Assembly: GCA_020434645.1 (NCBI GenBank)
Contig: JAGRAK010000011.1
Coordinates: 1-17,142 of the forward strand
Reading direction: 5' to 3'
Origin: Bdellovibrionales bacterium
Lineage (GTDB): Bacteria > Bdellovibrionota > Bdellovibrionia > Bdellovibrionales > UBA1609
DNA: 17,142 nucleotides
Positions 1-6,886 of the stretch are shown here, one piece after another. Under the pieces are notes generated by a model. It was not told where the DNA came from and made no database searches. It worked only from the letters and a program-made list of their open reading frames with translations. How positions within the stretch are numbered: position 1 is the first letter of the stretch; each line of letters opens with the position of its first letter. The translations under genes and the position numbers were made by a program.

Positions 1-133
1 TGTCAGACAAGTCATCATAGGGAAAAAGTATGAGAGTAAAAAATAGTGCGGCAAATACGCCCGCAAGTATGGTTTTTTTCTTATGACGTATCAGGTGAAG
101 AATGGGTGCCAAGACTGTGTCGGCTGTACTCAT
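1..133 (-). CDS. gspN: Type II secretion system protein GspN, N-terminal part (cut by window edge)
   Basis: Only the first 44 codons are in the window. The ATG at 133 overlaps the gspM stop as ATGA, so the gene continues the T2SS operon and is probably translationally coupled. The fragment has a short cytoplasmic start, a basic stretch (HKKK, residues 17-20), one hydrophobic segment (about 21-37) and then FPYDDLSD. A single N-terminal anchor followed by an FP(Y/F)DDLSD-like exit is what I expect of the long GspN proteins found at the end of deltaproteobacterial and Bdellovibrio T2SS operons. In the family, GspN is an inner-membrane-anchored periplasmic accessory component whose role is poorly defined. 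The identity rests on this short stretch plus position after gspM; the periplasmic domain cannot be checked here. Confidence 0.72.
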   Translation of the reverse strand, partial: MSTADTVLAPILHLIRHKKKTILAGVFAALFFTLILFPYDDLSD

Positions 134-831
134 TGTCCGTCTCCGCGGTCAGAGCCCAATCTTGAGCGAGGAGATCCTGATTTAGAATTACGACTTGTTT
201 CATTGGATTTGTTTTCAGGCATTGTGAAAATAATAAGTTTGTAAAGGACATCAAAGTAATGTGGATCAGGAGTGCCGGCTGCGATTTCCATCCCAGCAAT
301 CTTAACGCTGGCATTTAGTTTTTGAAATTCAAAACCGATATCAACAACTTGTTTTAAATTGAGTTTTTTAAGACTGACGCCAATGCCGCTTTGGTTAATT
401 GTTTTGGGCGCAAGTGGTGTCCCAAGTGAGTTGATATCTAAATCAATGACTCCGCCAACTTGCTCGGGTTTTAATGCAAATGACCCCAATTGCGATTGGA
501 CTTGCGCTTTTAAATCTGCAACAGAAAAGGGCGGGGGTACAGATGAGGCTTCGCTGGCGAGGCGACTGGCGCGGAGCAAGCTTCTGAGTAAGCTGCGACT
601 CGAGTCATAGTCTTCAATAGAAGTAGAGGAGGAGTTGATATCAGAAATCGGAAAAGACAAAAGTATAAGCGCAATAAATATGGCCACTCCGCTGACAATT
701 GCTTTTTGCACTCCGGGAGACTGGGTTTCAAACTTTTCTTTTAAATTATTATAAAGTGGTGAAGATTCGATTCGGCTCCATGTTTCAGCTGCCTGCTCTT
801 TTATTTTATCTTTTAGATCATCAAGAGCCAT
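130..831 (-). CDS. gspM: Type II secretion system protein GspM-like
   Basis: This is probably the inner-membrane assembly protein that pairs with GspL beneath the pseudopilus. The start chosen is the ATG at 831, which overlaps the gspL stop as TGATG and has AGGGGG (838-843) six bases upstream. A GTG one codon earlier (834) is also possible but sits too close to that site. The product is 233 aa. It has a charged, likely helical cytoplasmic segment (about 1-42), one membrane segment (about 43-62, GVAIFIALILLSFP), a periplasmic linker, and a folded region at about 100-205. The tail is rich in Ser, Arg and Asn. It is longer than classical GspM, and sequence resemblance alone is weak. The call relies on bitopic topology and its place between gspL and gspN. 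Confidence 0.75.
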   Translation of the reverse strand: MALDDLKDKIKEQAAETWSRIESSPLYNNLKEKFETQSPGVQKAIVSGVAIFIALILLSFPISDINSSSTSIEDYDSSRSLLRSLLRASRLASEASSVPPPFSVADLKAQVQSQLGSFALKPEQVGGVIDLDINSLGTPLAPKTINQSGIGVSLKKLNLKQVVDIGFEFQKLNASVKIAGMEIAAGTPDPHYFDVLYKLIIFTMPENKSNETSRNSKSGSPRSRLGSDRGDGQ

Positions 832-2477
832 CACTTGCCCCCTGAATTGCGGTTGACTTTAAAAGTGTAGCTAAAACTTTTATACCCCGGGGTTGTTTTA
901 ATTGTAGGCGGCATTGTTTGTATTTGACCCTTAACCGCCACACTTTTTATCGCATCTTGAATTTTATTTATAATCTCAACGCGACTGGCTTCGCCGACAA
1001 TATTGACAGTATCGGAGTTGACATTAAATACGCGAACATTAAGGCCTGTGGGCTTTTTACTATTCGGTGCTAATGCCGAAATCTGTTTTAAAATATCGAG
1101 TGTTGAATTGATGCCCTGTAAGCTCTCAATCATTTCTTTCATTTGAAGTTTTTGCTCTTGTTCTCGAATAAAACCATTGATCTCTCGATCATTTGGGCGC
1201 TTTGACCCCAAAATCGTCTTAGCTTGAGTTCGAAGTAAATCATAGGCAACTTCAGCATTCGATTGAGAAAAATCAACACGCAAAGAGCCCCAAATAGTGA
1301 GCAGTACAAATGAAGCGGCTATCATTTTTGTGGCGTAACCCCATTTGTCCCAAAAAAAACGAAGTGATTGATTTTGCTTAGCGTATTCGCCTTTAAGTAA
1401 ATTGATACTTGGATTTTTGGCGCGCTTAACGCCTTCAATGGCAAGGCCTATTGCCGTAACAAATGAAACTTCGCTATTGGGGCTTGAGGCAAAATCAAGT
1501 TGTGGGACAAAATCGAGTTTACCGAGTCTGTTTGTAGAGAGTTCTAGTTTTTGAGTCAGATAAGGCCCTAAGTTTCGCAGTTGTGAGACTCCACCAATAA
1601 GAATGGCTTGGCGGTACTCAATATTGTAGCGACTTTGCATATCAAGGAGTGCTAGGCGAAGTTTTTGTGCAAGAGGGTCAATCGAAGCCTTGATGACTTC
1701 TGACAATGCGATTTGCTCACGGGTGGCGCCATCATTATTTGTGAGTATGAATGCTTTTTTGCGCAATTCTTTTAACGCCTCTAAGTAATGCATGCTATAG
1801 CGAGCTGATATGGCTTCAGCAATATCTTTGCCCCCGAAATCGACTAGGCGAAGGTCGAGCAAGTAGCCATCTTTAATAACAAGCGCGGTAGAGGTTTTGT
1901 GCCCGATGCTGATAATAACATCAGAAGTTGAGGCTTCGGGCAATGGTTGTGTGGATTCGGCATACTCCCAAGGGGCCTCTCGCCATTCTTCAAACAAATT
2001 GGCGAGAGCTAGACCATCTACACTGACAATGTCAGGTTGAATCCCGCCATCGCCAACACGCTTTAAAATTTGAACAAGATGTTCTTTTGGGCAGGCGCAT
2101 GCCAAGAGATGGGCAGTGTTGCCTGTGTAATGTGTAATTTTAGCGTCAAAAATAGAGTTTTCTGCTGAAAACGGGATGTCATCTTCAAGTTCAAATGGGA
2201 GGCTCTTTAGTATTTTATGTCTTTCTCTAAACGGAAATTCTCTTCGACGGATGCTGACCTCAAATTGATGCGCGCCCACGACATATTGAGTGCCTTCTTC
2301 CCAAATTTTACTATGCACGTCTCGTAATATTTCAATTGTTTCAATTTGGTTGTCTTTATTTGGATCTTGCGAAAGTGGATACTCTGAATAGTGAACGAGT
2401 TCATAGCTCTTACCCGAAGAGCGAACTTTTGCCACTTTAATGCTATAACTGCCGATGTCGATCCCGATGCTAAACAT
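831..2477 (-). CDS. gspL: Type II secretion system protein GspL (PilM-like actin fold plus PilN-like periplasmic domain)
   Basis: This inner-membrane protein should recruit the GspE ATPase through its cytoplasmic domain and contact GspM in the periplasm. The 548-aa product begins with an actin/PilM-type phosphate loop (IGIDIGSYSIKVAKV, residues 4-18). A second such element lies at about 188-216, with SIGHKTSTALVIKDG then a strand ending DFGG. An adenosine-type motif (AILIGGVSQL) lies at 291-300. After NLLKGEY (359-365), which resembles the NLLP motif at the start of PilN, comes one membrane segment (about 384-399). A periplasmic stretch with coiled-coil character (about 405-465) and a small C-terminal alpha/beta domain (about 475-543) follow. 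Classical GspL proteins have the same architecture, but the nucleotide-binding-like motifs are better kept here. The gene lies 35 bases after the phosphatase-like gene and overlaps gspM. Confidence 0.88.
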   Translation of the reverse strand: MFSIGIDIGSYSIKVAKVRSSGKSYELVHYSEYPLSQDPNKDNQIETIEILRDVHSKIWEEGTQYVVGAHQFEVSIRRREFPFRERHKILKSLPFELEDDIPFSAENSIFDAKITHYTGNTAHLLACACPKEHLVQILKRVGDGGIQPDIVSVDGLALANLFEEWREAPWEYAESTQPLPEASTSDVIISIGHKTSTALVIKDGYLLDLRLVDFGGKDIAEAISARYSMHYLEALKELRKKAFILTNNDGATREQIALSEVIKASIDPLAQKLRLALLDMQSRYNIEYRQAILIGGVSQLRNLGPYLTQKLELSTNRLGKLDFVPQLDFASSPNSEVSFVTAIGLAIEGVKRAKNPSINLLKGEYAKQNQSLRFFWDKWGYATKMIAASFVLLTIWGSLRVDFSQSNAEVAYDLLRTQAKTILGSKRPNDREINGFIREQEQKLQMKEMIESLQGINSTLDILKQISALAPNSKKPTGLNVRVFNVNSDTVNIVGEASRVEIINKIQDAIKSVAVKGQIQTMPPTIKTTPGYKSFSYTFKVNRNSGGK

Positions 2478-2512
2478 ACAAAAATGCTAACAGCTCGCGA
2501 GGTAAAAAACTA

Positions 2513-3148
2513 CTAATTCTTAGGTCTTTTTTTACCTACGTTGTCAGCCCAAATTAGGCGTTCTTCACCCATGTTCTCTGCAGTCTGCGGGCTCAAGGCG
2601 TAGAGTAGGCGTTTACTTTGTTTAAAGGTGTAACCCAGGCGCCTGAGTAAGGCGAAGGTGTACATGCCGGTGCGATGAATGCCGGCGGCACAATGAATAT
2701 AAACTCTTGGCGGGTGTTCAGAGTCGGTGAATATTTTAGTTAACTGACTTAAGAATTCTTCTGCTATCTGGTCTTCTTTTTCTGAGCTCGGTACACTTGC
2801 GCGACTTAATGGGAGCCAAACCCAAGTCATATTATTTTCTTCCACCATGCGGCCAATGGTGAGTGCCGCTTCTGATGGGCCTTGAATGGTGACAATATGA
2901 GTGAAGCCATCGCGAGCAAAATTTTTGATTTTACGGTGCTGCGGGCGGTGACCAATTTGCAGTTCGCCACCCATAATATGAAGTGGTTTTTGTGTGGTTT
3001 TTATCTTTGAGAATGAAAGTTTTTTACTACAGGTGGATGCTTTTTTAGACCCGGCGTAAGAGCTAGGGCACACGACAAGCATTGAGAGTAGAAGCGAGCA
3101 GATTGTGCGTCTTATTAGACGTGAAATTGTATGCGATAAGCAAAACAT
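2513..3148 (-). CDS. Exported dual-specificity/tyrosine phosphatase-like protein within the T2SS operon
   Basis: The 211-aa product has the Cys-based phosphatase signature HCAAGIHRTG (residues 152-161), with predicted nucleophile Cys153 and phosphate-binding Arg159. The N-terminus looks like a Sec signal: a basic region (RLIRR, 10-14), a hydrophobic core (about 16-27) and a likely cleavage after SYA (about 32). The enzyme would therefore act outside the cytoplasm. In related DSP/KAP-like proteins the general-acid Asp lies in a loop before the signature, roughly hPxxDGxxP. Here that loop reads LPLSRASVP (112-120) and has no Asp, so activity may be altered or another acid is used. The gene sits between gspK (80-base gap) and gspL (35-base gap), in the same direction. 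It is not a standard T2SS component; its substrate is unknown. I see no strong Shine-Dalgarno before the ATG. Confidence 0.82.
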   Translation of the reverse strand: MFCLSHTISRLIRRTICSLLLSMLVVCPSSYAGSKKASTCSKKLSFSKIKTTQKPLHIMGGELQIGHRPQHRKIKNFARDGFTHIVTIQGPSEAALTIGRMVEENNMTWVWLPLSRASVPSSEKEDQIAEEFLSQLTKIFTDSEHPPRVYIHCAAGIHRTGMYTFALLRRLGYTFKQSKRLLYALSPQTAENMGEERLIWADNVGKKRPKN

Positions 3149-3228
3149 GACAAACTATTGTGCAATCTGGGTGCCACGCTTTAGATAAATTAAAAGACGA
3201 AAAGAAAAAGTAATAAAAAAATATGAGT

Positions 3229-4485
3229 TCAGGTTTCGCGCCAAAATACGATATTCGGTCGACCTTTTGGGATTTTAACTTTCGCTTTTGTGGCTGGGTT
3301 TGTGCCTGGATTTACGGGAGGCGGATTAGTAGGTGGAGGTGGGGGAGGAGGATTTGTGCCACCAGCTTTATTTTCTTCGGCCAGCTTATCTAGCATCTCA
3401 ACATATGGAGTTGTGAGGCTGTCGACGTCGTAGGTGATCACGGTGAGCTCGCGACGTGTGTTGCCATACATGCCCGCGCTGACGATTCGAAAATTGTACT
3501 CAGAGTTGAACAGCAGTGGTAGTTTTGCTTTTCTCATGTTTTCAGTTCGAACGCCCTTTGTTTCAATGAAGGCATAAAAATCATCAGCATCTTTAAACGG
3601 GCCGCCTAGCTCTGGGGTCGACCGGCGTTTTGTAATCCATGAAAGGGCTTCGTCTTTTATTTGAGGGTCAAGTGCCATAAGTACAGGCTCAGGGGCATAA
3701 TTGACATTGATCCCTTTTGTCCCAAAAACTGTGATTTTGTCTTTGAGAAGATCATAAAATTCATCTTCCATATCAAGAACCATATGAAGTTCGCCCACGG
3801 TTTTAAAAGCGGCATTCGGCGGGAGAGTGTAATTTTTCGCACCATCGGGCTGAGTGTACTTTGAAGATTCATCGCCGCCGCCATTCATACTGACCTTGTC
3901 TTCATCGACCCAGTCTTGAATATTATTGACGAGTTTATCAAAATCAAAATTGTCATATTTTTCTTTAAAGGCTTTATTATTTTCTAATTCATTTTCAAAA
4001 ATCTGCAGAATTTGTCTTCGTACGCCATCAGATAGAGCTTTATTCTCAGAGCCCAAATCATTGATGTCGATTTTTCCGCCTTCTCCTTCAATAGTGACCA
4101 TATACTGAGCGTCCATAGTCGACTCTTTTACAATTGTTTTGGCCTGATCTTTGTCTACTTCATTAAGATCATCTAACCCGATGGGTGGCCAAGAAAACGG
4201 AAATTGCCAAATCGGGTCGAGGAGGCTTTTATTTTCGCCCAGCTGCTCACCAAATTGAGCCATGGCTTTTTTGTATATTAATATGCGGTAAAGACTGAGT
4301 TCAACACCAGATTTCGCAGCATAGTAGGCTTTCACGCGAGCCACAGCTTGTGATGATGAGACGTATTCGACTTGCGTTTCATAGGCAACTTCAGTTGCAA
4401 TAAAGACCACTAAGACCATAGCAAATACGGCCATGATCAGTGCTACACCTTTTTCATTTCTAATTGACGACAGCACTTTTTTCAT
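3229..4485 (-). CDS. gspK: Minor pseudopilin GspK
   Basis: GspK is the large minor pseudopilin that caps the pseudopilus tip with GspI and GspJ. The 418-aa protein has a type IV prepilin leader cut at EKG13|VALIMAV, then a hydrophobic helix (about 14-34). The +5 residue is Met rather than Glu, as is normal for GspK and unlike the other pseudopilins here. The large periplasmic part fits the family: it is mixed alpha/beta, with a helix-hairpin-like NVNYAPEPVLMAL segment near residue 260. The C-terminus is unusual: a run of seven prolines (379-385) within an Asn/Pro/Gly/Thr-rich linker (about 375-397), then a basic end finishing IVFWRET. The start lies 26 bases inside gspJ, with AAGAAAG just upstream, so coupling is likely. 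Confidence 0.93.
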   Translation of the reverse strand: MKKVLSSIRNEKGVALIMAVFAMVLVVFIATEVAYETQVEYVSSSQAVARVKAYYAAKSGVELSLYRILIYKKAMAQFGEQLGENKSLLDPIWQFPFSWPPIGLDDLNEVDKDQAKTIVKESTMDAQYMVTIEGEGGKIDINDLGSENKALSDGVRRQILQIFENELENNKAFKEKYDNFDFDKLVNNIQDWVDEDKVSMNGGGDESSKYTQPDGAKNYTLPPNAAFKTVGELHMVLDMEDEFYDLLKDKITVFGTKGINVNYAPEPVLMALDPQIKDEALSWITKRRSTPELGGPFKDADDFYAFIETKGVRTENMRKAKLPLLFNSEYNFRIVSAGMYGNTRRELTVITYDVDSLTTPYVEMLDKLAEENKAGGTNPPPPPPPTNPPPVNPGTNPATKAKVKIPKGRPNIVFWRET

Positions 4486-5323
4486 CTTTCTTATTGTTCG
4501 GAAAGCGTAGAGGAGCCACTACAGTCATAGCGATTTCTCTAGGCGGATTAAACTTTGTATCGAGTATAACGAGTGTCACTTCAACAGCCGTGGGAAATTT
4601 ATTTTTTGTGATCTCTTCGCCCTCTTTGGACTTCCAAGATTCGACCCACTCTTCTTCATGCCCAGGCCCAAGATAGCGAAATTGTAAACTCTTAACGTTC
4701 TCGATGAGAACAGAGGAATTGCCGCCGTCGGTGACATCTTCATCAATTATGGGGCTTGTTCTTCTCCACAGACACTGGCTTGATTTTTTTTTATCAATGC
4801 GACTTGAGCAGTTTTCTAAGTAATAACCTATTTCACTCTGTTCGCTTTGGGCTAAGTTCTTAACTGGTCTAAAATTATTTAAAGAAGTGAAGTTGAGTTT
4901 GTCGACTTCGCCCATGAACTGCGTGTAAATGATTTCTTCTTTTAGTTTGAATTCTTCTTCGGCTTCCGGAGAGAGTGCAGGCGTACCACCAGGGGTTACG
5001 GGATTTACTCCACCTGGCGTTCCGGCAGGGTTGTTGCCTGCGAGTTTGCCTGTGACTTTACTTCGTCTTTCAGTTTGAGCCGCATTGTGCAGTTCGACAT
5101 TCACATCACGATAATTAAAAGCCTGCTCGATATCTTTAGAGATTAAACTTAAGGCCGCATTCAGTGCAGATGTTCGATCAATATCAGCTTGAATTTTACC
5201 TTTAGCTTTCACGCCTTGAGAAATCATACGAGAAGTAAAAAGTGAAATAAAAGCTAAAATCGTAACTGAAATCATGATCTCAAGAAGGGTGAACCCAGCT
5301 GTTTTTTTATTTTGCTTCACCAT
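4460..5323 (-). CDS. gspJ: Minor pseudopilin GspJ
   Basis: GspJ joins GspI and GspK in the tip complex of the T2SS pseudopilus. The 287-aa product has a short leader cut at TAG10|FTLLEIM, with Glu at +5 (residue 15), and a hydrophobic helix (about 11-31). A helix with RTSALNAALSLISKDIEQAF (50-69) follows, typical of the GspJ N-terminal region. The C-terminal beta-rich domain contains VLIENVKSLQFRYL and an end pattern like EVTLVI-PREIAMTVV, also typical of GspJ. A Pro/Gly/Asn-rich insertion (about 92-121) with two similar NPxGTPGG-like pieces interrupts the domain. The ATG overlaps the gspI stop as TAATG, and the 3' end overlaps gspK by 26 bases. Confidence 0.92.
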   Translation of the reverse strand: MVKQNKKTAGFTLLEIMISVTILAFISLFTSRMISQGVKAKGKIQADIDRTSALNAALSLISKDIEQAFNYRDVNVELHNAAQTERRSKVTGKLAGNNPAGTPGGVNPVTPGGTPALSPEAEEEFKLKEEIIYTQFMGEVDKLNFTSLNNFRPVKNLAQSEQSEIGYYLENCSSRIDKKKSSQCLWRRTSPIIDEDVTDGGNSSVLIENVKSLQFRYLGPGHEEEWVESWKSKEGEEITKNKFPTAVEVTLVILDTKFNPPREIAMTVVAPLRFPNNKKDEKSAVVN

Positions 5324-5817
5324 TATAGCCCCACTTCAGCTTCGCTATCATAATCGACAAAATAAGTGGTGACTGAATATGAGATTTCTTTGCCCCCAGC
5401 GGTGACAAATACAGTAACGGTGCCTTCGAGTATGGCTTTGCCTACAACTTCACGCATTTTAGCTAAAAGTGTGAGGAGTGTTTGATCGACGCCGGCATTT
5501 GTTTGCTTACCTAAGATGGGGGCAAGATCGGGCATTTCAAAGGGCTGAGTCGAAAATTTCCATCGGTATTGGGGGTAACTCTCTCCGAAATCCCCCTCTT
5601 CGTCGCTGATTTCGAGAATTTTTTTACCTGAATTTTTAGATTCCATCTCAACCATTTTGCGCTCAAGTAACAATGCCACATTGTTATTTATTGCGGCCTT
5701 TCGCACTCGTAAGTAGTTGCTCGACCAAGCATTTGATATAAGAAGGCCTGCGGCCACTGTTATGACAAGTGCGATGAGAGTTTCGATTAATGTGAATCCG
5801 CGGTTTTGATCAATCAT
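5323..5817 (-). CDS. gspI: Minor pseudopilin GspI
   Basis: GspI is thought to start assembly of the minor pseudopilin tip complex. The 164-aa product has a very short leader, cut at NRG7|FTLIETLIAL, with Glu at +5 (residue 12). A hydrophobic helix runs to about residue 28. The region AAINNNVALLLERKMVEME (37-55) matches the amphipathic helix that follows in GspI proteins. The small C-terminal beta domain holds YRWKFSTQPFEMPD and ends SYSVTTYFVDYDSEAEVGL. Length is slightly above the usual 120-130 residues. The start overlaps the gspH stop as ATGA; a GAGG lies 13 bases upstream, so coupled re-initiation probably matters more than a free ribosome site. Confidence 0.92.
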   Translation of the reverse strand: MIDQNRGFTLIETLIALVITVAAGLLISNAWSSNYLRVRKAAINNNVALLLERKMVEMESKNSGKKILEISDEEGDFGESYPQYRWKFSTQPFEMPDLAPILGKQTNAGVDQTLLTLLAKMREVVGKAILEGTVTVFVTAGGKEISYSVTTYFVDYDSEAEVGL

Positions 5818-6506
5818 TTCGCGCGTAAGTCCTCAAGGTTTCGAAATTCATTTATAATATCTACGCGACCCGTGAGTGGGTCAATGGCGAGAGTCCATTT
5901 TAGTTTCTCACCACTTTTTAAATGAATGGCAGCTTCATCAGCAAATCCACTGGGCAAGTAGTGTATGTACACAATACCAGAGGTAATAGGCTCATCAAGA
6001 GTGCCGATTTCAACACTTTCAAAAATAAGTTGTGACGGCAACACCTCAGGCTTTTTCATCACTTTTGGGTCAGGCATAAATGCCGGAGCTGGCGCTCCCT
6101 CTTCTTTTTTATCTTCTGCTTGGTCGCGTGGAGTAGGGGGATTTTCTGGATCATAATTATTTAAAACTTCGCCGGTCGCGCTTTCAACCCAAATTTCATG
6201 GCGAGGGTTTTTTTCACCCTCTTCACCCATATTGATGACGAGGCGATAAGTTGCGTTATTTAATTTTGCCCGAGACCGGAGGTCTCGGCTTATTACCGAA
6301 ATTTTTCTAACCATGGATCGGAGTTCATTATTTCGATTATTTATTTTAGGCAAAACCATCGTGGCAATGAGCGCAATTATGGCCACTGTCACGATGACTT
6401 CTAAAAGAGTAAAGCCTTTGTTAGTCGTTAGACGAAATGTCGGCCGCGTAACCTGTTCCGCCTTCTCGTTTGTCTTCTCCATAGGAGATAATTGTATATG
6501 AACCAT
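5814..6506 (-). CDS. gspH: Minor pseudopilin GspH
   Basis: GspH links the tip complex to the GspG fibre. The prepilin leader is cut at NKG31|FTLLEVIVTVAII, with Glu at +5. The C-terminal part contains LAIDPLTGRVDII (207-219), a common ending in GspH/FimT-like proteins. Between them is an acidic and Pro/Ala-rich insertion (about 118-152) that makes the protein (230 aa) longer than usual. The start is uncertain. The ATG at 6506 gives 230 aa and overlaps gspG by 86 bases; the ATG at 6482 (Met9) gives a 23-residue leader and a 62-base overlap. Neither has a clear Shine-Dalgarno. Either way the leader is coded inside the end of gspG in another frame. Confidence 0.88.
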   Translation of the reverse strand: MVHIQLSPMEKTNEKAEQVTRPTFRLTTNKGFTLLEVIVTVAIIALIATMVLPKINNRNNELRSMVRKISVISRDLRSRAKLNNATYRLVINMGEEGEKNPRHEIWVESATGEVLNNYDPENPPTPRDQAEDKKEEGAPAPAFMPDPKVMKKPEVLPSQLIFESVEIGTLDEPITSGIVYIHYLPSGFADEAAIHLKSGEKLKWTLAIDPLTGRVDIINEFRNLEDLRAK

Positions 6507-6855
6507 TCTCTAGATAGTAGACAAAGGGGTTGCCCCAAGGGTCAACTGGTACTTTTTTAATGTAAGGCTCTGGCCCCCAATTCGGGCAACCGGCTTCTCC
6601 GCCTGGGGCGAGAGCCGCAAGACCAAGATTTGTGTCTGGGTAAGACATACAGTCTTGAAAGTACATGTCGAGGCTTTTTGATATTTCAGCAATTTGAATG
6701 CGAGCTTGCTTCACATTGGCTTTTCTTTGAGCGCCGGCGACTCTTGTTCCCAAAATGGCAACAAGTGAGGCCAGAATGGTGACCACGATGATAATTTCAA
6801 TAAGGGTCATACCGCGTTCATTGTTAATTCGTTTTTGTAATTGCAGTTTAAACAT
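6421..6855 (-). CDS. gspG: Major pseudopilin GspG
   Basis: GspG is the main subunit of the periplasmic pseudopilus. The 144-aa prepilin is cut at ERG15|MTLIEIIIVV, with Glu at +5 (residue 20), and has the long N-terminal helix. Hallmarks of the family are DPWGNPF (105-111) and the C-terminal SYGEDKREGGTGYAADI (124-140), the region that forms the calcium-binding loop in known GspG structures. Two cysteines (69 and 90) flank the variable loop and could form a disulfide once exported; many enterobacterial GspG proteins lack these. The gene has the best Shine-Dalgarno in the operon, consistent with high need. Its 3' end overlaps gspH. Confidence 0.96.
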   Translation of the reverse strand: MFKLQLQKRINNERGMTLIEIIIVVTILASLVAILGTRVAGAQRKANVKQARIQIAEISKSLDMYFQDCMSYPDTNLGLAALAPGGEAGCPNWGPEPYIKKVPVDPWGNPFVYYLENGSYTIISYGEDKREGGTGYAADISSND

Positions 6856-6862
6856 TATGTAT

Positions 6863-6867
6863 CCTCC
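6863..6867 (-). promoter_or_regulatory. Strong Shine-Dalgarno of gspG
   Basis: GGAGG on the minus strand lies seven bases before the gspG ATG. It is the closest match to the consensus in this operon. This supports the start at 6855 and suggests GspG is translated more strongly than its neighbours. Confidence 0.75.
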
Positions 6868-6872
6868 AAATG

Positions 6873-6885
6873 CTAGGACACCTAG
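6873..6885 (-). repeat. Small inverted repeat between gspF and gspG
   Basis: CTAGG-TGT-CCTAG is a perfect five-base-pair inverted repeat with a three-base loop. It begins two bases after the gspF stop codon and ends just before the gspG ribosome site. No T-run follows on the minus strand, so it is not an intrinsic terminator. It could be an RNA processing or stabilising hairpin that separates gspG expression from gspF. That is inference; a five-base stem can occur by chance. Confidence 0.35.
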
Positions 6886-6886
6886 T

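Noticed and set aside
2513..3148. Lipoprotein signal for the phosphatase-like protein (LVVC at residues 24-27)
   Set aside because: The residue before Cys is Val rather than Gly, Ala or Ser, and a normal signal peptidase I site (SYA) follows, so a plain Sec signal is more likely.
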